A stretch of 64,000 bases of DNA from Daphnia carinata (taxonomy: Eukaryota > Arthropoda > Branchiopoda > Diplostraca > Daphniidae). A program made the position numbers and the translations under genes. This document shows positions 24,514 through 38,418 of the stretch, in pieces (the first letter of the stretch is position 1; each line of letters opens with the position of its first letter). The notes under the pieces are model-generated. The model was not told the DNA's origin and ran no database searches. It saw only the letters and a program-made list of their open reading frames with translations. Location of the stretch: the NCBI RefSeq assembly GCF_022539665.2, contig NC_081337.1:7726679-7790678 (forward strand), in the 5' to 3' direction.

Positions 24514-27500
24514 CGATACATGGATGCACTCATCTATACAGACAAAGACTTGAACACAAAAAAAAAAAAAAAAATAAAAATTAAAAAAAAAAAAGGCAGT
24601 GATAATATACAGACCTCTCGTGCTTAGACAACAACAATGAGGCTGGCCATAGCAGCACATATATATAAAGAAAAGAGAGAGAAGAAAAACAACAAGCCAA
24701 ACATATCTCTTTTCTCTCTATTTATATATATATACATGTATTTATAAATAAAAGGATACATATATAACATATTGTGTGAGTATAAAGAGAAAAAAAAAAG
24801 GGGGAGGTTGACCGTTCGGGATAAATCATAGGGCCCGTTGTGTTAGGAACAAACACACACACAAAAAAAGAATGAGAGGTATGAATAAGAAGAGGAAAAG
24901 CAATCGCTGAAGAGAGAGGGAAAAAAAAAACTGCTTAAATGACCGCTCATCATAGTCTTTTGTTTGTGTGTCTGTGTGTGTGTGTGTGTGTGTTGTTAGG
25001 CAATTCAAAGTATGGTATTGTTTCTTTCAGTGTGGGTGTCTCGTGCACGATGGGAGTTGCGATTGGCGTAGAGGTCGGAGATCCCATCGCAGTCCACCAC
25101 AATAGACTCTCCAACCTGTACAGCTATATACATTTTTATTTTTTTACGACTCGTCATCATTTCTAATATTCCCCTAGTGCTATTGAACGACGACCTTGCA
25201 GCAAATGGTTTTCTTTTTCTCTTTCTCAATCGACTGAACAGATGAAATGTTCATTCTCTATCTCGTGAATGCCCATTTAAACGAACGCTCACACAGGCGT
25301 CAGTCTATGCGCACAAAAGCGTGGAGAGAAAGACAAAAATAAATCGAGAGGAAAAGAAAAAGAAACTCAATAAGAAAATGATAGAAGAAGAGGAGTCCCA
25401 TGTATCGAATCGAGAGAGAACATCACCTTCTAATAGAGCCCCCACTTCAATAGGTCTTCCTTCGTTTGCCAGTATATATCTGTTGGAGCCTTCTTTTTGG
25501 TCTTGTTCTTCTCTCCCTTCTTTTTTTTTTTTTTTCTATAGTGCCTCGATCGAAGAGAACCATCGCGTTGCATTATTGTTGGCAATTAAAAACCGGTTAC
25601 AAATGGGCTGTGGGACCCTTCTTTGGTTCTATCTTGTACACAAAGGCCTCGTTCCACTCGTTCTTTTGTTTCGGACGTGAACTCTCCATTCCAATGTCTT
25701 TTCGTTTTCTTATTGTTCGACAACAAGAAGAAAACGAAAAAGGCGGACGAATGAGAGAAACATCGAGACAGCGAAAGAAAGAGAGAAAGAGAGAGAGAGA
25801 CGTGTTGTTCAGACACAGGCGTATCACAACAACAGCCGCCCTCGTCTCTGTCCATCCATTGCGTCTTGCCGGCGTCTTGGTCTTCATTCTCTCTCACACA
25901 TTCGTTCGCCACCTTGTTTTATTTTTTTTTCTAGCTGTGCCACGCAGCCTCAAACGCGTCCACCCACCCAATCCGCTAGACAATCAGTCCTTTAGTGAAT
26001 TGTTAATAGTGTGAATAACAGGTTCCGACTGCCTTTTTGAAAGGAAATATATCGGACGAGAAAAGTGACTAGTCTCGTCGGCTCCACCTCGCTTGGCGTT
26101 CGGGTCCCACTGATAACGTCATCCACTCCATCCTTGTTTAATATACTTAAATAATGTCACACCACATCTTCTTCTAAGCTATATGACAAAAAAAAAAAAA
26201 AAAAAAAAAGCATCAAAGTTGCAGCACACACACGCTCTTTTTCATTTCTGCTTATCTTTTGTTTTGAATTTTGTTTTTGTTTCTTTTGTAATAGCAGTGT
26301 TGCCATTGCTATTGAAAGGCATGTTTTGTTTTTTGATATCGGACAACTAAATTGGACGCGGCATTTTTTTTTTTTTTCTCTTTTGTAGAGGTCCCCGCAT
26401 AGTTTGATTTGTCATCCACTCGAGGAACGACACATTTTCAAGTTCTTTATTTAATGGGCCATAGTTTGAATAACTAAATCGCGTGAACTAAAGATTTGAA
26501 TAGCATAACTAAAGAGACGGACAGGGAAAAAAAAAAAAAGGAAGCAACAAAAAGATATTGTCGAAATGATCAAGGAAAGAAATGTGGACGACCGCATCTC
26601 TAGCTAACCGTCGTCGAGAGGGACGACATGTTCTCAGCATCATTTCTCTTTCGAACACGAAACGGTAGCTGATAACGGGACGATATGGAGGGTGGCAAAG
26701 GAGGGGAGACGGGAGGAGGAACAAGAAATAAAAAGAAAAAAAAAATCAAACAGACCTAGAACACGTAAACAGAAAAAAAAAAATGGATATGAAAATGTTT
26801 TTTTTTTTGAAAATAAAAGAAACTTGGCTGTTGAATCTCGCGTGCATTCAACTGCCCTGACCGTATTCCGTCCGTGTTTGGGCCTGAGCAGCGCACAGTT
26901 TTTTCTCACGATGGACCCTGGCGTTGGTGCCTGTTGTTTTGTTTTTTTGTCATCGATTGAAGAGGTCTCACACAGTATACGGAAATATTCGATAAAACGA
27001 GAGAAAAAAGAAGAAAAAAAATAACTGGAGGAAGAATGAGAATATTTGAAAGAAAACGATGCGTTGAATACATAAAAAAAAAAAAAAGAAAACGGGCGTG
27101 GTGTTACCCTCCACCTTCCCCAATATGCCTCAACCACGGAAAGAGAGGGATACAAAAAAACACACACACACATCGTTACATCTGGCTATCGCGAAGGAAA
27201 AAAAAAAAATGTGTATCTAACGTTTTTTTGGAAAAGGGGGGGGGGGGGGGGGTGAAAATTTTTCTACGAAACGAAAGAAATGTCGTCGTTTTTTTTTTTC
27301 ACATTATTTGTTCTCTTTGACGTTGCCTGTGAACTGTACGTGTACACGGCATGCATATATAGACTTTGACACAGGAGGGAGAAATAAAAAGAGAGAAAAA
27401 AAACCAGGGGGGACACGAAAGATTTGTCTGGGAATCGGAACCCCCCCTCCCTCGCCCCCTTCTCGATAAGTAATAATAAATAAGTAAAGAATAAAAAAAA

Positions 27501-30500
27501 AACACATCCCAAAAAAAAAAAAATAGGAAATTCCATCAAAGGGACGTATTTTTTTATGTGTGCGTATGTGTGTCTTGATCCAAAGTGTAGGGGGACATTC
27601 AACAGTAGCAATAGCGATGGCGTCATTCCTCCTATCAGTTTCTGTTTCGTACATATGCACGGAATTTCCCAAGATTGTTACTTCCCAGCCGTTAGTACTA
27701 TCTTGCCCAATTTTTTTTTTCCATGGGAAAAATCGGGAAAAGAATCGTACGAATAAGCCCCAATATTCATAGCATCACACATTTTTTTTTTCTTCGTCTG
27801 CCTCTTTGTTTTGCATTTATTCACGGCTGCCACTTTCATGCAAGACCAGATGCTGAACAGAAAATATTCTCGTCCTTTTTCTCTCTCTCTTTATCTTGAT
27901 TCACATCCTTGCCGTTATTATTATTTCAGCCTTTACACAACTATATCTGCGTTAGCCTATCTGTTGTTCGTATGTATTCTATAGGTGCACGTATAAGGAA
28001 AGAAGAAAACGAAAAATGGGTAGAGGGGGGGGAAGGAAGAAACCAAAAGTGTATAGCCATTTGCCTGTGTGTGTGTGTGTGTGTGTGCTTCTCTTATATG
28101 CAACTCAAAGCTGTCATTCCGTCAATGATCGATGGTCTCCGTGTTCCAGAGCGGTTTTAATTAGCAGAGGGTTGGGATCACACACGGACAAGCGTTGAAT
28201 ATACGAAAAGTGAGCGACAGCATTTAAAGAAGAATAAGATCTATGGGGTCGCATATACTCGTTTTGAAAAATACAAAAACCCAACTGTGAAGAAAGAAAT
28301 ACGTAATTAAATCATTCAACTTGATTGGTAAAAAAAAAAAAAAGAAAAATTCCGCTGATGAGATACGCACCAGTTTTCCTCTTTCTCTTCATTCTTGCGT
28401 CAGATCATTTTTGGAGAAAAACTGGTTGAAGTATAGACACGTGGCCCAATGTAACCGAATTGCGTGATATTAGAAAAGATTGAAAACTCAAACTGAAAAA
28501 AAAAAAAAGGCAAAAAAAAACATTTTTTTCCCTTTGCTTATGGCCATTGATTGGTGTCATCGGAAAGTTATTTCAATGGTTGAAGGCCCCTTGCAGCACG
28601 CGGGCGCTTCAAAAGCATTGAACATAGTGAATACAACTATGCAAATCACATGCATTCCTTCCGTCTGCTTTTTTCTATTGATTTGCCTGCATTCATGCGT
28701 GCGTGTGTCTGTGTGTGTGTGCGGTTGATCGCATTCAACAAAAAAAAAAAAAAGAAAAAGAAAAAAGAGTGGCTTTGGAAGCCACTCTCGTCTCACAGAT
28801 TCACAAGCCAAACTCCAACAGTCCAACTCGAACATCAAAGCAAAAAGAAGTCGAGGCCTCTTTAGACTTCCATTTTTTCCCCTTTTATCTTTCCATTTTT
28901 ATTTTTCTCTATCTCTCTGTCTATCCTATTCTCCTTTTGCTATCGTGTCCCCTTGTATAATATCTAATTACAATCGATATTCCTCTTGTCATTGGCATGC
29001 TGTTATTTTTATTTTTTTTATTCAGTTTTATTCTCTGATTGGCTTGATAGCCGGGGCCATAAGTAAGCCTCTTATAGCCCCTTTCCATTTCACAGTCCTT
29101 GTCTATATATCCCTGCCTCGTGAATGAGTGCTTTTCACGCATCACACGTGCCCTTTACGCTCCCCAAGTTCACGTCTATACGGCTGTTATTTCACTGGGT
29201 GTGTATCGTTGGCTCTTCGTTAAGCGCATACATTTGTTTCTACACTGCAAGCAAACGTCCGTTCCCTTCAAAAATGCTAAACAAGGAAAAAGAAAAGAAA
29301 ACAAGCTAAATGCCCGCCAGGGCATGGAAAGGATTGAAAATCCAATATTGAATTCGTCACATGAGAGAAAAACGAGACGAAATAGCTGTAAGGCGTTAAA
29401 TGTCGAGATATATAGGGGAAGAAAAAAAGAGATGGAAAGATTATAAAAAGGGACCCTCATTTTTTTTTTTATACGAGTCTATTAGTTTTATTTCGGCCTT
29501 CGTTTTTCATGAATATTTGTACGCACAAATGCACGGGATAGCCGAGACTTTCATCTGTGGGGGGGAAGCATTCAGCTTGTATATAGCTCGCAGCTTGCAT
29601 GCCACAAAGGGAAAAGATGAGACACATACACACAACCATCATGTCGGATCCCATTTCATCCATTAGCTGCTTTGTTTTTCGTTTTTTTTTTTTTTTTTTA
29701 TTTGTTTCTTTGGGTTGCTTACTCTTCCCCCTTTTTTTCTCAATCTGTATCGGCCTATCAGCAAACAGCGACGCCATTGCTCTTTCTCCCTCAGGCTTTG
29801 TGTGCCGCTTCGACCTGTTGACACCTATCTATACTACTCCCTTAGGGACTTACGTGTCTGGACACGTCACACACATCGGTCTCTCAGATGTCTAGCGCAA
29901 AGAAAGAAAAAAAACGCATAAAGTATTGAAGTGAGAGAAATGCAGGACGTGTGTTTACTTTACGGTGCGTGGAAACTGGATTTGCAGTGGGTACGTTCCA
30001 GTCGGTATCAGGTACGCGTCGCTCGTCATTTCCATTGTCAAATGGAAGAAAAGGCAAACCGAATATGTCATTTGTCATATTTTTGTTTTTCTCTCCTTTC
30101 CCCTCAATGTGCAAGTTCAGCGGCCATCGTCCCATTGCTTGGACAGGGGGGAGGGGGAGTACCTTTATATAGCTCGCTTTTATTTGGGGGTATTTTGTGC
30201 ACCCCTTTCGGTAGAAATAATGATCTTTGGAGGGCTAAATGGTGAAACAACATGACACATCTACACACATGGCCGTCCATAACATGCACGCACACACGGA
30301 TGAACTGAAGCCGGGCCTTCTCGATAGACGGGCCGACAACTGCGTTTTAACAAACACACACAGCCAACATGTGTTCAGGCCACACTGGTCAAAAAACGCG
30401 AGTTCTTTCTTAGCCATTGTGTCTCTGATTAATAGCCAACAACGTAGGAAAGCTATCCAACCCTTACATCGTATGTAACTATATACGTATGGTTGCCACA

Positions 30501-32990
30501 AGAATAGAACACACTGCATCAAGGGGTGTTAAGCAACCTGTAAGTTTTTTTTTTATTTTACTAGTTTCGATATACGTGGTTTGTTGGACACATCTGAATT
30601 CGGTATAGTCTCCGTTGAGGCAAAAAGAGGGACCTGTTAGATGTCGCCGGGTGCAACTGCATCCGGCCACGGAATTTATGCTCAATGCAGTATAAACACA
30701 ACACGTATACAGCGGCTTTCTTCCCTTTCCTTTTTTTTTTTTCTTATGAAACGTATCTCGTCTAGACGTTTTACTTGTAAACATAACTTCCAATTTTCTT
30801 CGTTTTCCTTATGGTGTGTTCCAACCTTTTACGTGTTTCACCACATAGCCAGCGATGTTCGCCCGCCTGCTCCATTTGCTCTTTAAGATAGTTTTTAGGC
30901 CCGAGCTCGAGTTTTGGATTGTATTCATCCAATTTCAGTGTAATATGCCTGCTTCAATAAGCTCATTTTATTTGCCGGCAGAGATCCAGGCGTGGGGGAG
31001 GGGGGTACGTAAAGCAATGGAGGGGAATATAGTGGTAACTGAAAAAAAAAAAAAAAAAAAATGGAAAGGAATGAAAAAAAAGGAGGGGTAGGGAATAGAT
31101 ATTAGGCATACAAATAAATCTTTATGATATTGTGCCGCAGAGGGCGCAACAAGGTAAACAACGGTGGCAGCATGAACTCGCTGCAAAAGAAATGAGAAAA
31201 TCAATTGGTTTGGTGTGCAGTAGTGTATGTACACAGAAGAAACGCTGTTCAAACTACCAGCTCGTTATGTATATATATACACCCGCTTCCGCCATTTATT
31301 TTTATTTTATATATATTTTTTTTCTATCATTTTTTTTTTGTTGTTGATTGTTGTTGTTGGTGGTGGTGGCGACCCCTTTTTTTTCGGAGCTCTTTATGGA
31401 AACTCGGCGCATTTGATGAGGTTGAATCCATTTCCCCTTGTGAGACCGGACTCCCCCTCCCTACCTCTCTACCCACACCCTTACACACACCACACACACA
31501 CATTACACACTAAGAACGAAAAAATGAGAAAATAAAAGGGAACAGAGCTATTACGACTACCGCTATACTACTACACTTTAGCTATTGAAGGAATCAACGT
31601 TCATAATAGACTTCATGCAATGGAAACACACACAAAAAGGGGAGAAAAGGAAAATGGGGAAAAGAAAAAAAAAAAAAAAAAAAATGAAACGAACGTGTAA
31701 GACAGTGGCGGCGCACTTTCCTGAGTCAACAGAGTCAATCAGATAAAAAAAAAATTCTAAATGAAAGAGGAATTGAAGAGGCGCAACGACAGGCGAAAGA
31801 GCAAAACTCTCGGCGGCATTTGTTTTGGTTGTACCTTTTAAAGCTTTTTCTTTTTTTTTTTTTGATCAGCGACCACTTGTTTTCCTTTTTTTCTTGTCGA
31901 GTGCATAATATAGGGACAGCAAATATGTAAAAATAGATTCGACTGTCTCTCTTCAAAATCTCGTTGGCCGTTGCATTTCCCTCTTGGTCTTTCTTTGGCT
32001 ACACATTTTTTATTTGATATTTTACCTCGTGATTATTTGTGCATATGCGTATTGAGCGGTTCGTGTGTGTGCCATACGGTCCAAGGTCCCCCCATTTTTC
32101 GTTTAAAACGTAGTCGACACATTGACGTAAGGATAGCAATTATCTATTTTTTGTTGCTGTTGAGGAGTTGCCCGCTTTTCCGTGTGTTTTTACCGGCGCT
32201 TTTTATTCAAGAGAAACACACGGAAGACGGAACTAACATTTTTTCTTTTCCCCCTTCCATTGTGTGTGGATGCATGCCGCGTCGTCCGCCCATGTGTGTG
32301 TGTGTGTCGCCGTACGTCGTCGTCGTCAAAGCAAATGATGGTTGTCTGTCATCGATGAATAGTCCGAAAAGAATGAAAGAAAATATACACAATAACAACG
32401 ATGGGTCCCCCCTTCCTCATTCAGTTTGCCTATACTCCCCCCCTTCTTTTTTAAAACATACAATCTAATACGTCTATATTGACGCGTATATGCAAATTAA
32501 TTGATTTGGCTGCCTCCCGCTTTGGGTAAATATATTCTTCGAATCATCCTTCAATAACAAACTCCCTCGATCAAAATCCTATTCTTCTTCCTCCCTACCC
32601 TTTTATTCCTCTCTTGTAGCGAATCGGGAATAAAAGAGGACAAAATAAAAAAGAAGAATGAGAAGAAGAGCAGGAAATCCATTGATTACGTTCTCTCTTT
32701 TTTTCTTCTTCTTCTTCTTCTTCTTTTTTTATTTTTTATGGCTTTATTCTTCTCTTTACCTCTGAGCGCTGTTGGACGCTTTAGAAACATTTTGTTCGGT
32801 ATCATTTGTTTTGTAACATTGTGGGCCCATGAAACGTTATCCCTCTTCGTCTCCTCTAGCACAAGCGCGCGCCCTCGTTTGCTGGTTATCCTTTTTTTTT
32901 TTTCTGGAGCCGCAATGCATGGGCACATATACTATTGATGGGAAACTATTGTCTCGTTTCTTATGATGACTAGTTTTTTGTTGTTGCTCT

Positions 32991-33021
<31 letters not shown>

Positions 33022-36000
33022 GCTTGGAAAGTGCAGAATGTCGTGCGTGGCCCGTATTAAAAGGAAAAAGACGGGCGTTCGATGCAACAATGCCCGCGCC
33101 TCAACTCGCAGTTATGACCATAAGAAACACACAGACGTCGTATCAACTGCTAGTGGCACTGAACGGTCCGAAGCCAATCAATAGAATTGATCGAGATATT
33201 CTTATTCGTGTGCAAAAAAACGTGTCCAGCAGAGAAGGGAAAGTTCAGATGAGTTGGACTCGTTATCCGCATATGTTCCGTGATTGTCTTTCGCCTCGTT
33301 TCCCTTATGTCGTCGAAGAGAAAGGGGCGACTAATGTGACGATGAAGATGGAAACGAAAGAAAAGAGAAAAAAAAAACTGACAAAACTAGTAGACCCTAA
33401 CCGATTGTGCCATCCTGTTTGATCAACTAAAATTCCGACAAACGTTTTTTTTTTTTTTTTTTTGTTTGCTTGGTGTTATCACAACATTTGGCCAACTAAC
33501 GCGATAATTCAAGTTTTATTCTACGTTTAATTTTTTGTTTGTTTATTTGTTGTTCTTTCCGACGTATCGATCTCAATCCGGTTCGATTGAAGTCACTTTC
33601 TTTTTGGCCGAAGAGACCAAGAAGACACGGGGTCGATTGATTAGCTCCTATAATAAGTTGATGACCCGCACAGAACGGACCGGATTGTCTCGTTTTCCCC
33701 CCATCACCCATCCATTTCGGCCTTTTTTTTTTTTTCTTCTTCTTCTTCTTCTCCTCCGTTTTTGCCTTCCTCTTTTTATCCTCACTTTCAACGTTCAATC
33801 TTCATCTTTCTTGACTTTGGCTATCGAATGTAAAATGCTGTCCAGCTGTCTGCACGCGGAACGTCAGGCTCCTCCTTCAGTCGTAGGGCAAAGAACTCTT
33901 TTTGTGGTCCTCTTTTCCCCCCTCTTGATCGTAAATCGTTCTTCTCGTGTCTCCACTGAGCTGTTTTTTTTTTTTTACCTGCTGATTGTGAATTAGCGAG
34001 AGCCGCACCAGACCAATCTTATGCTTCTTAACTAAAACCCCAGCTAGAACAAGGAAAAAAAAAAGACGGACAGAAATTTCCTCTCAATTTACTAACAGTT
34101 GTAACCCATCGTATGACTTGACTGATGTATCGAAACAATGGTAGAAAAAAAAAATGGGGAGGTATAAGATGCCGCGTTTGATGACCCTGTGGTAGAATGA
34201 CCTGGGCCCTTTTTAAACTTCATCAACTTGTCGATAGATTCATATGCCCTTACACAGACGGTATAGACAGAAACACAAGAAAATAGAAAAACTCATTGTC
34301 GGAATGACTTTTTTTTTTATGTTTAAAAGATAATTGTTACGAATCGTCGAAAGCAAAAAAAAAAAGAAAAGGAACACACTCGAATAGAAATGTGGTCCGA
34401 AACAAACAAGGTTCAAACTATAGACTGTCAGATGTTGGAGGGCGGAGGAAAAAGAAAAAAAACCCAAGTGAGAAAAAAAGGGAAAAGCGAACACTGCTAA
34501 CTCTGATGAGCTCGTTTTCTCTTCTATTTTTTCCTCTTACGTTCTCCTGGAAAAAAAAAAAAAAAAGGAAAAGATGAAGGAAAAAAAAAAAAGGGATGAG
34601 AAAGTGAAGAACAAGAAGAGCGAGACCTGGGAGGCAAATGAGAGCGCCACGGGATAGCAACCAAAGACTACGAGAGTCGTGGAGATCAACGGCGTTAGCC
34701 TTTTTGTTTTCGTATTTCTTTTTTTGTGGGGTAGAGTAGGAAGGGAGAGGGAGGAAGTTTGTTATTTTACAATTTTCGATTTGGGTTAGACGAGGGGGTT
34801 TCCTTCGTTTCACATGGCACGGCCAACCCCCAGATTTGTAGATAATCTAATGGGCACACGGAACCAGAAGGAAAATGTAGAGAGCAAAATGTTGTTCCTC
34901 TCTCAGTTCCTCCGCCTATACCGCAATCGCCCTCCACCCCTCTTCTGATGACGTTCGATTCCTTAAAGGAAAACAACAACAACAAAAAATCAGAGAAAAA
35001 AAAAACGAGATCTGTTTCATGTCCACTTGGAAAAGACACACGCAAGGCTCTTCATTTTACCCCGTATCAGAAACACATTGCTAATATTGCTATATGAAAC
35101 CCTCGGCAACGTGAGAGATCTAATTATACAATGCCTTTCCAGCTGCCGTAGATCCTTAATAACTATAAACTGCAATAAGTTTGCTGCCCGAATGAGCTGT
35201 GTGGCAAACACCCATGCGTCGAAAGCAAACAAAATATACACGTCAAATCATTCGAAAATGTCCCTCCTGACAAAAACATGGTGATGCGACGTAGGTGTGA
35301 TGGCGATCGTGGGAAATGAGGGACCCGATGTCCTCCAGCGATGACGTACCGGTCTTGGTCATCTTTATCAGAAGAAAAAAAAAACTTGGCGACGTGAATA
35401 CGTTTGTGTGTGTATGTGAAGACAACGAGACACGCAGGACACAGTTAGAAGATTAAAAATAAAAAAAAATAAAAAAAAATAAAAATAAAAAAGAAAAAGG
35501 ATGGCTAGCCAAAATTTGTGTCGAATACGAATGCATTTGGAACAGATGGCCTCAGTGAGTTTGTCGTTTAAAGAAAAAAAGAAAAACGAGCTATATTTTG
35601 TGCACTATATGGTTTTTGTTGTTTCTTCTGGGGGCGTGATAGGTAGCTATTTGAATCGGCGGTGCGACAAAGAGACAACGGAATGAACAAGGAAGCGCTG
35701 GAGCGTCAATACTCTATTAGAGAATGCAGATGGAAGAGAAAACGTTAAAAAACAACAACACCACCAGCAAAATAGAAAAACAAAATATAAATAATAATAA
35801 TGTGAAAAGCCTGCACACGTTTATAGCAAGGCCGTGGAATCAGATTGGGACATGTTCAAACTTGACTATGTACATTGTACACATATCCGTATCGCGTTTA
35901 ACACCCACCCATGCATAATGCACCGCACTTGATGTCGCGCTTTTGCGGTCTCTTCAGCTCACTTCCAATCTTCGGCCGCCCTACACACACACACACACAC

Positions 36001-37152
36001 ACACCAGAGCGTCGTACGTACATTATAAATAATGAATATAGTGTATACATATAAATAGCAGCGACGAGCGGAGGTTGTTGTCGCCTTGCGGTCTCTTCCA
36101 AAAAAAATCCGACCAACCCCCCTCGTTTTTTTTTCTCTTTTCTTTTTCAACTTATTTATTCTTTCTTTACCTCCATGTTGAGCGAACATTGTCCGAATGT
36201 ACGCAATGGAGCGGCAACGCACGAGAGAAAAAAAAAAAAAATTGGATAAAGAACCGTGAAGGGAACGAATAAGAAGAAGAAGAAGACAAAAAATATGAAG
36301 CGTAGAAACGGGCAAGAAGTGATTGTGTATTCGGAAGGGTTTGCCGATCAATTTGTCATCGGCCCGTCGCCTCCATTGGTAATGCATGAAAAAGTAAAAT
36401 AAAAAATAAACGGCAGAAGCAATGCTCCTACCGCAAATGCAAATACGGTTTGGCCGCGCCGTGTTATCCCACCGCTGTCGGCTCTCCGTTAGATGCAACC
36501 CGCCTACTTTCTTTTTCTTTCCCAAAATCTAGTTTGTTTTTTCTTCTTCATTTTTTTTTTCTTTTTTCGTTTGAAGCTGTCGATGAAATCCCTGTTCACC
36601 ATAAAGAATAATGGGGGGTGGGAGGGAGCCTCTGAAAATGAAGCACACACGAGAAAAAAGAGGCGCCGGGACAGACACACACACACCAATCCAAATAGTC
36701 GCAAACGCGCGTAGCGGGTCAGCCCCGTTTCTTCTTCTTCTTCTTCTTTCAACGGCCCATCCACTGTATACAATACACACAGCGTGTGTATATTGTACGT
36801 AGCGTCTAATATATATAAACATTCGATGCAATCCAATGACGGATTGCCCTCCTGTCGCATTGTTTTGTTCAACCCCGGCACAGCTCTTTCTTTTTTTTTT
36901 CTTTTTTTTTTTTTGCTTTGCTTCTCTCTTTCCGCCGCTGCGAGTATCTATATAAGGAAACAGGTTTCACATTTATAACCACGTTTTAGATAGACAACAG
37001 CTTAAGAAGATACAGAGAAAGAGGGGAGGGGGGGGGGGGAGGAATATGGCACATAAAATTAGTGAGGAAAAGAAAAATACAAAGACCACTATATAGCCTT
37101 GTATATACATAGTGTTATACAGAGCGGCTTCCCTCTTCTATCTACCCTTTCT

Positions 37153-37183
<31 letters not shown>

Positions 37184-38387
37184 CTATTTTCCAAGTTTGA
37201 ATCCCGTGAAATCGATCAAGTGATATGAAAAGAAAAAGTAGGGAAAGAATAAAAAAAAAAAAAAAAAAACTGTGGGGGAGTGTGTGTTCTGATCGATTCG
37301 ATTCAAAATTCTTCTTCATCGCCAGAAGCAGGACCGATGTGTTATGGGGGCTTCTATTGAAAGGCAATCATATGCATAATACCCCGTACGAAAATATACA
37401 TACCGGCCCGTCAAGTCGCGATCCCAGCCAGAGTCCTGACGATTGCCGGATGATTACAGGGCCACAACAACAGCAACAGACACACACACACACACACAAA
37501 AACATATCCCTTTTACAACAATCCGTAACCCCCCCCCCCCCTCCTTGCGTAAGCGAACGGGAGGGGTTGAAAAAAAAAAAAAAAAAAACATTTTTTGTGT
37601 TGCTTTCACAGTTTGTTCGGACTGGCCGTCGTGATGAAGGGAGTGGGTTGCTATACGAGAGCGTCAGCAAAGATAGAAAATTGTTAATACAACTAAAAAC
37701 GCACTACATTAAAAAGAAAAAAAACTCTTGCAACTTGTGGTGCAATGCTATGCAACACACCGGGAGAGAGAATCATGGATGGAAGTGAAATATAGAAAAA
37801 AAATAAATAAATGGAAATTGAAAAACTTTTGGAAGAAACAAAAAACAGCCGTTGTAAACAGATGAAAAACTGCGTTTTTATTGAGAGCGGGGGCATCAGT
37901 TATGCGGCGACGACGCTGTTGTCTAAAAGGAACGATGGCGAGATGAGGACGGCAGATATGCCCAGCACAGCTCAAATTTCTTTCTCTTTTTTTTTTTTTT
38001 TTTGTCAGATTTTTTTTTTTTTTTTATTCTTATATTGTTACGTTTTATTACCGTTCGATTGAACATAACGCTAGTCTTTTTCGTTCGTCAATGGTTACTC
38101 AGAAAGAATGGCCACCCCATTCTTTTTTAGTCAACATTTTTTTTTATCTGGAAATTTTCATAACTTGTTTTTTCCATTTCACAGTTTTGGGTTTTGTTTC
38201 CTCTAAATTCTTTCGCTGGAATGTTTGACATTGGAAGCAATGAACGCGCGCGTGTCGCACACACGTCAACACTTTATATGGTCGTACGGATAATATAACC
38301 CCCCTCCGTTCGTTCGACTTGGTTTGTTTTGACTTAGCCCTTGAGCAAGACGAGTCACATAGTAGATGAAAAGAAAAAAGTGAGCAA

Positions 38388-38418
<31 letters not shown>
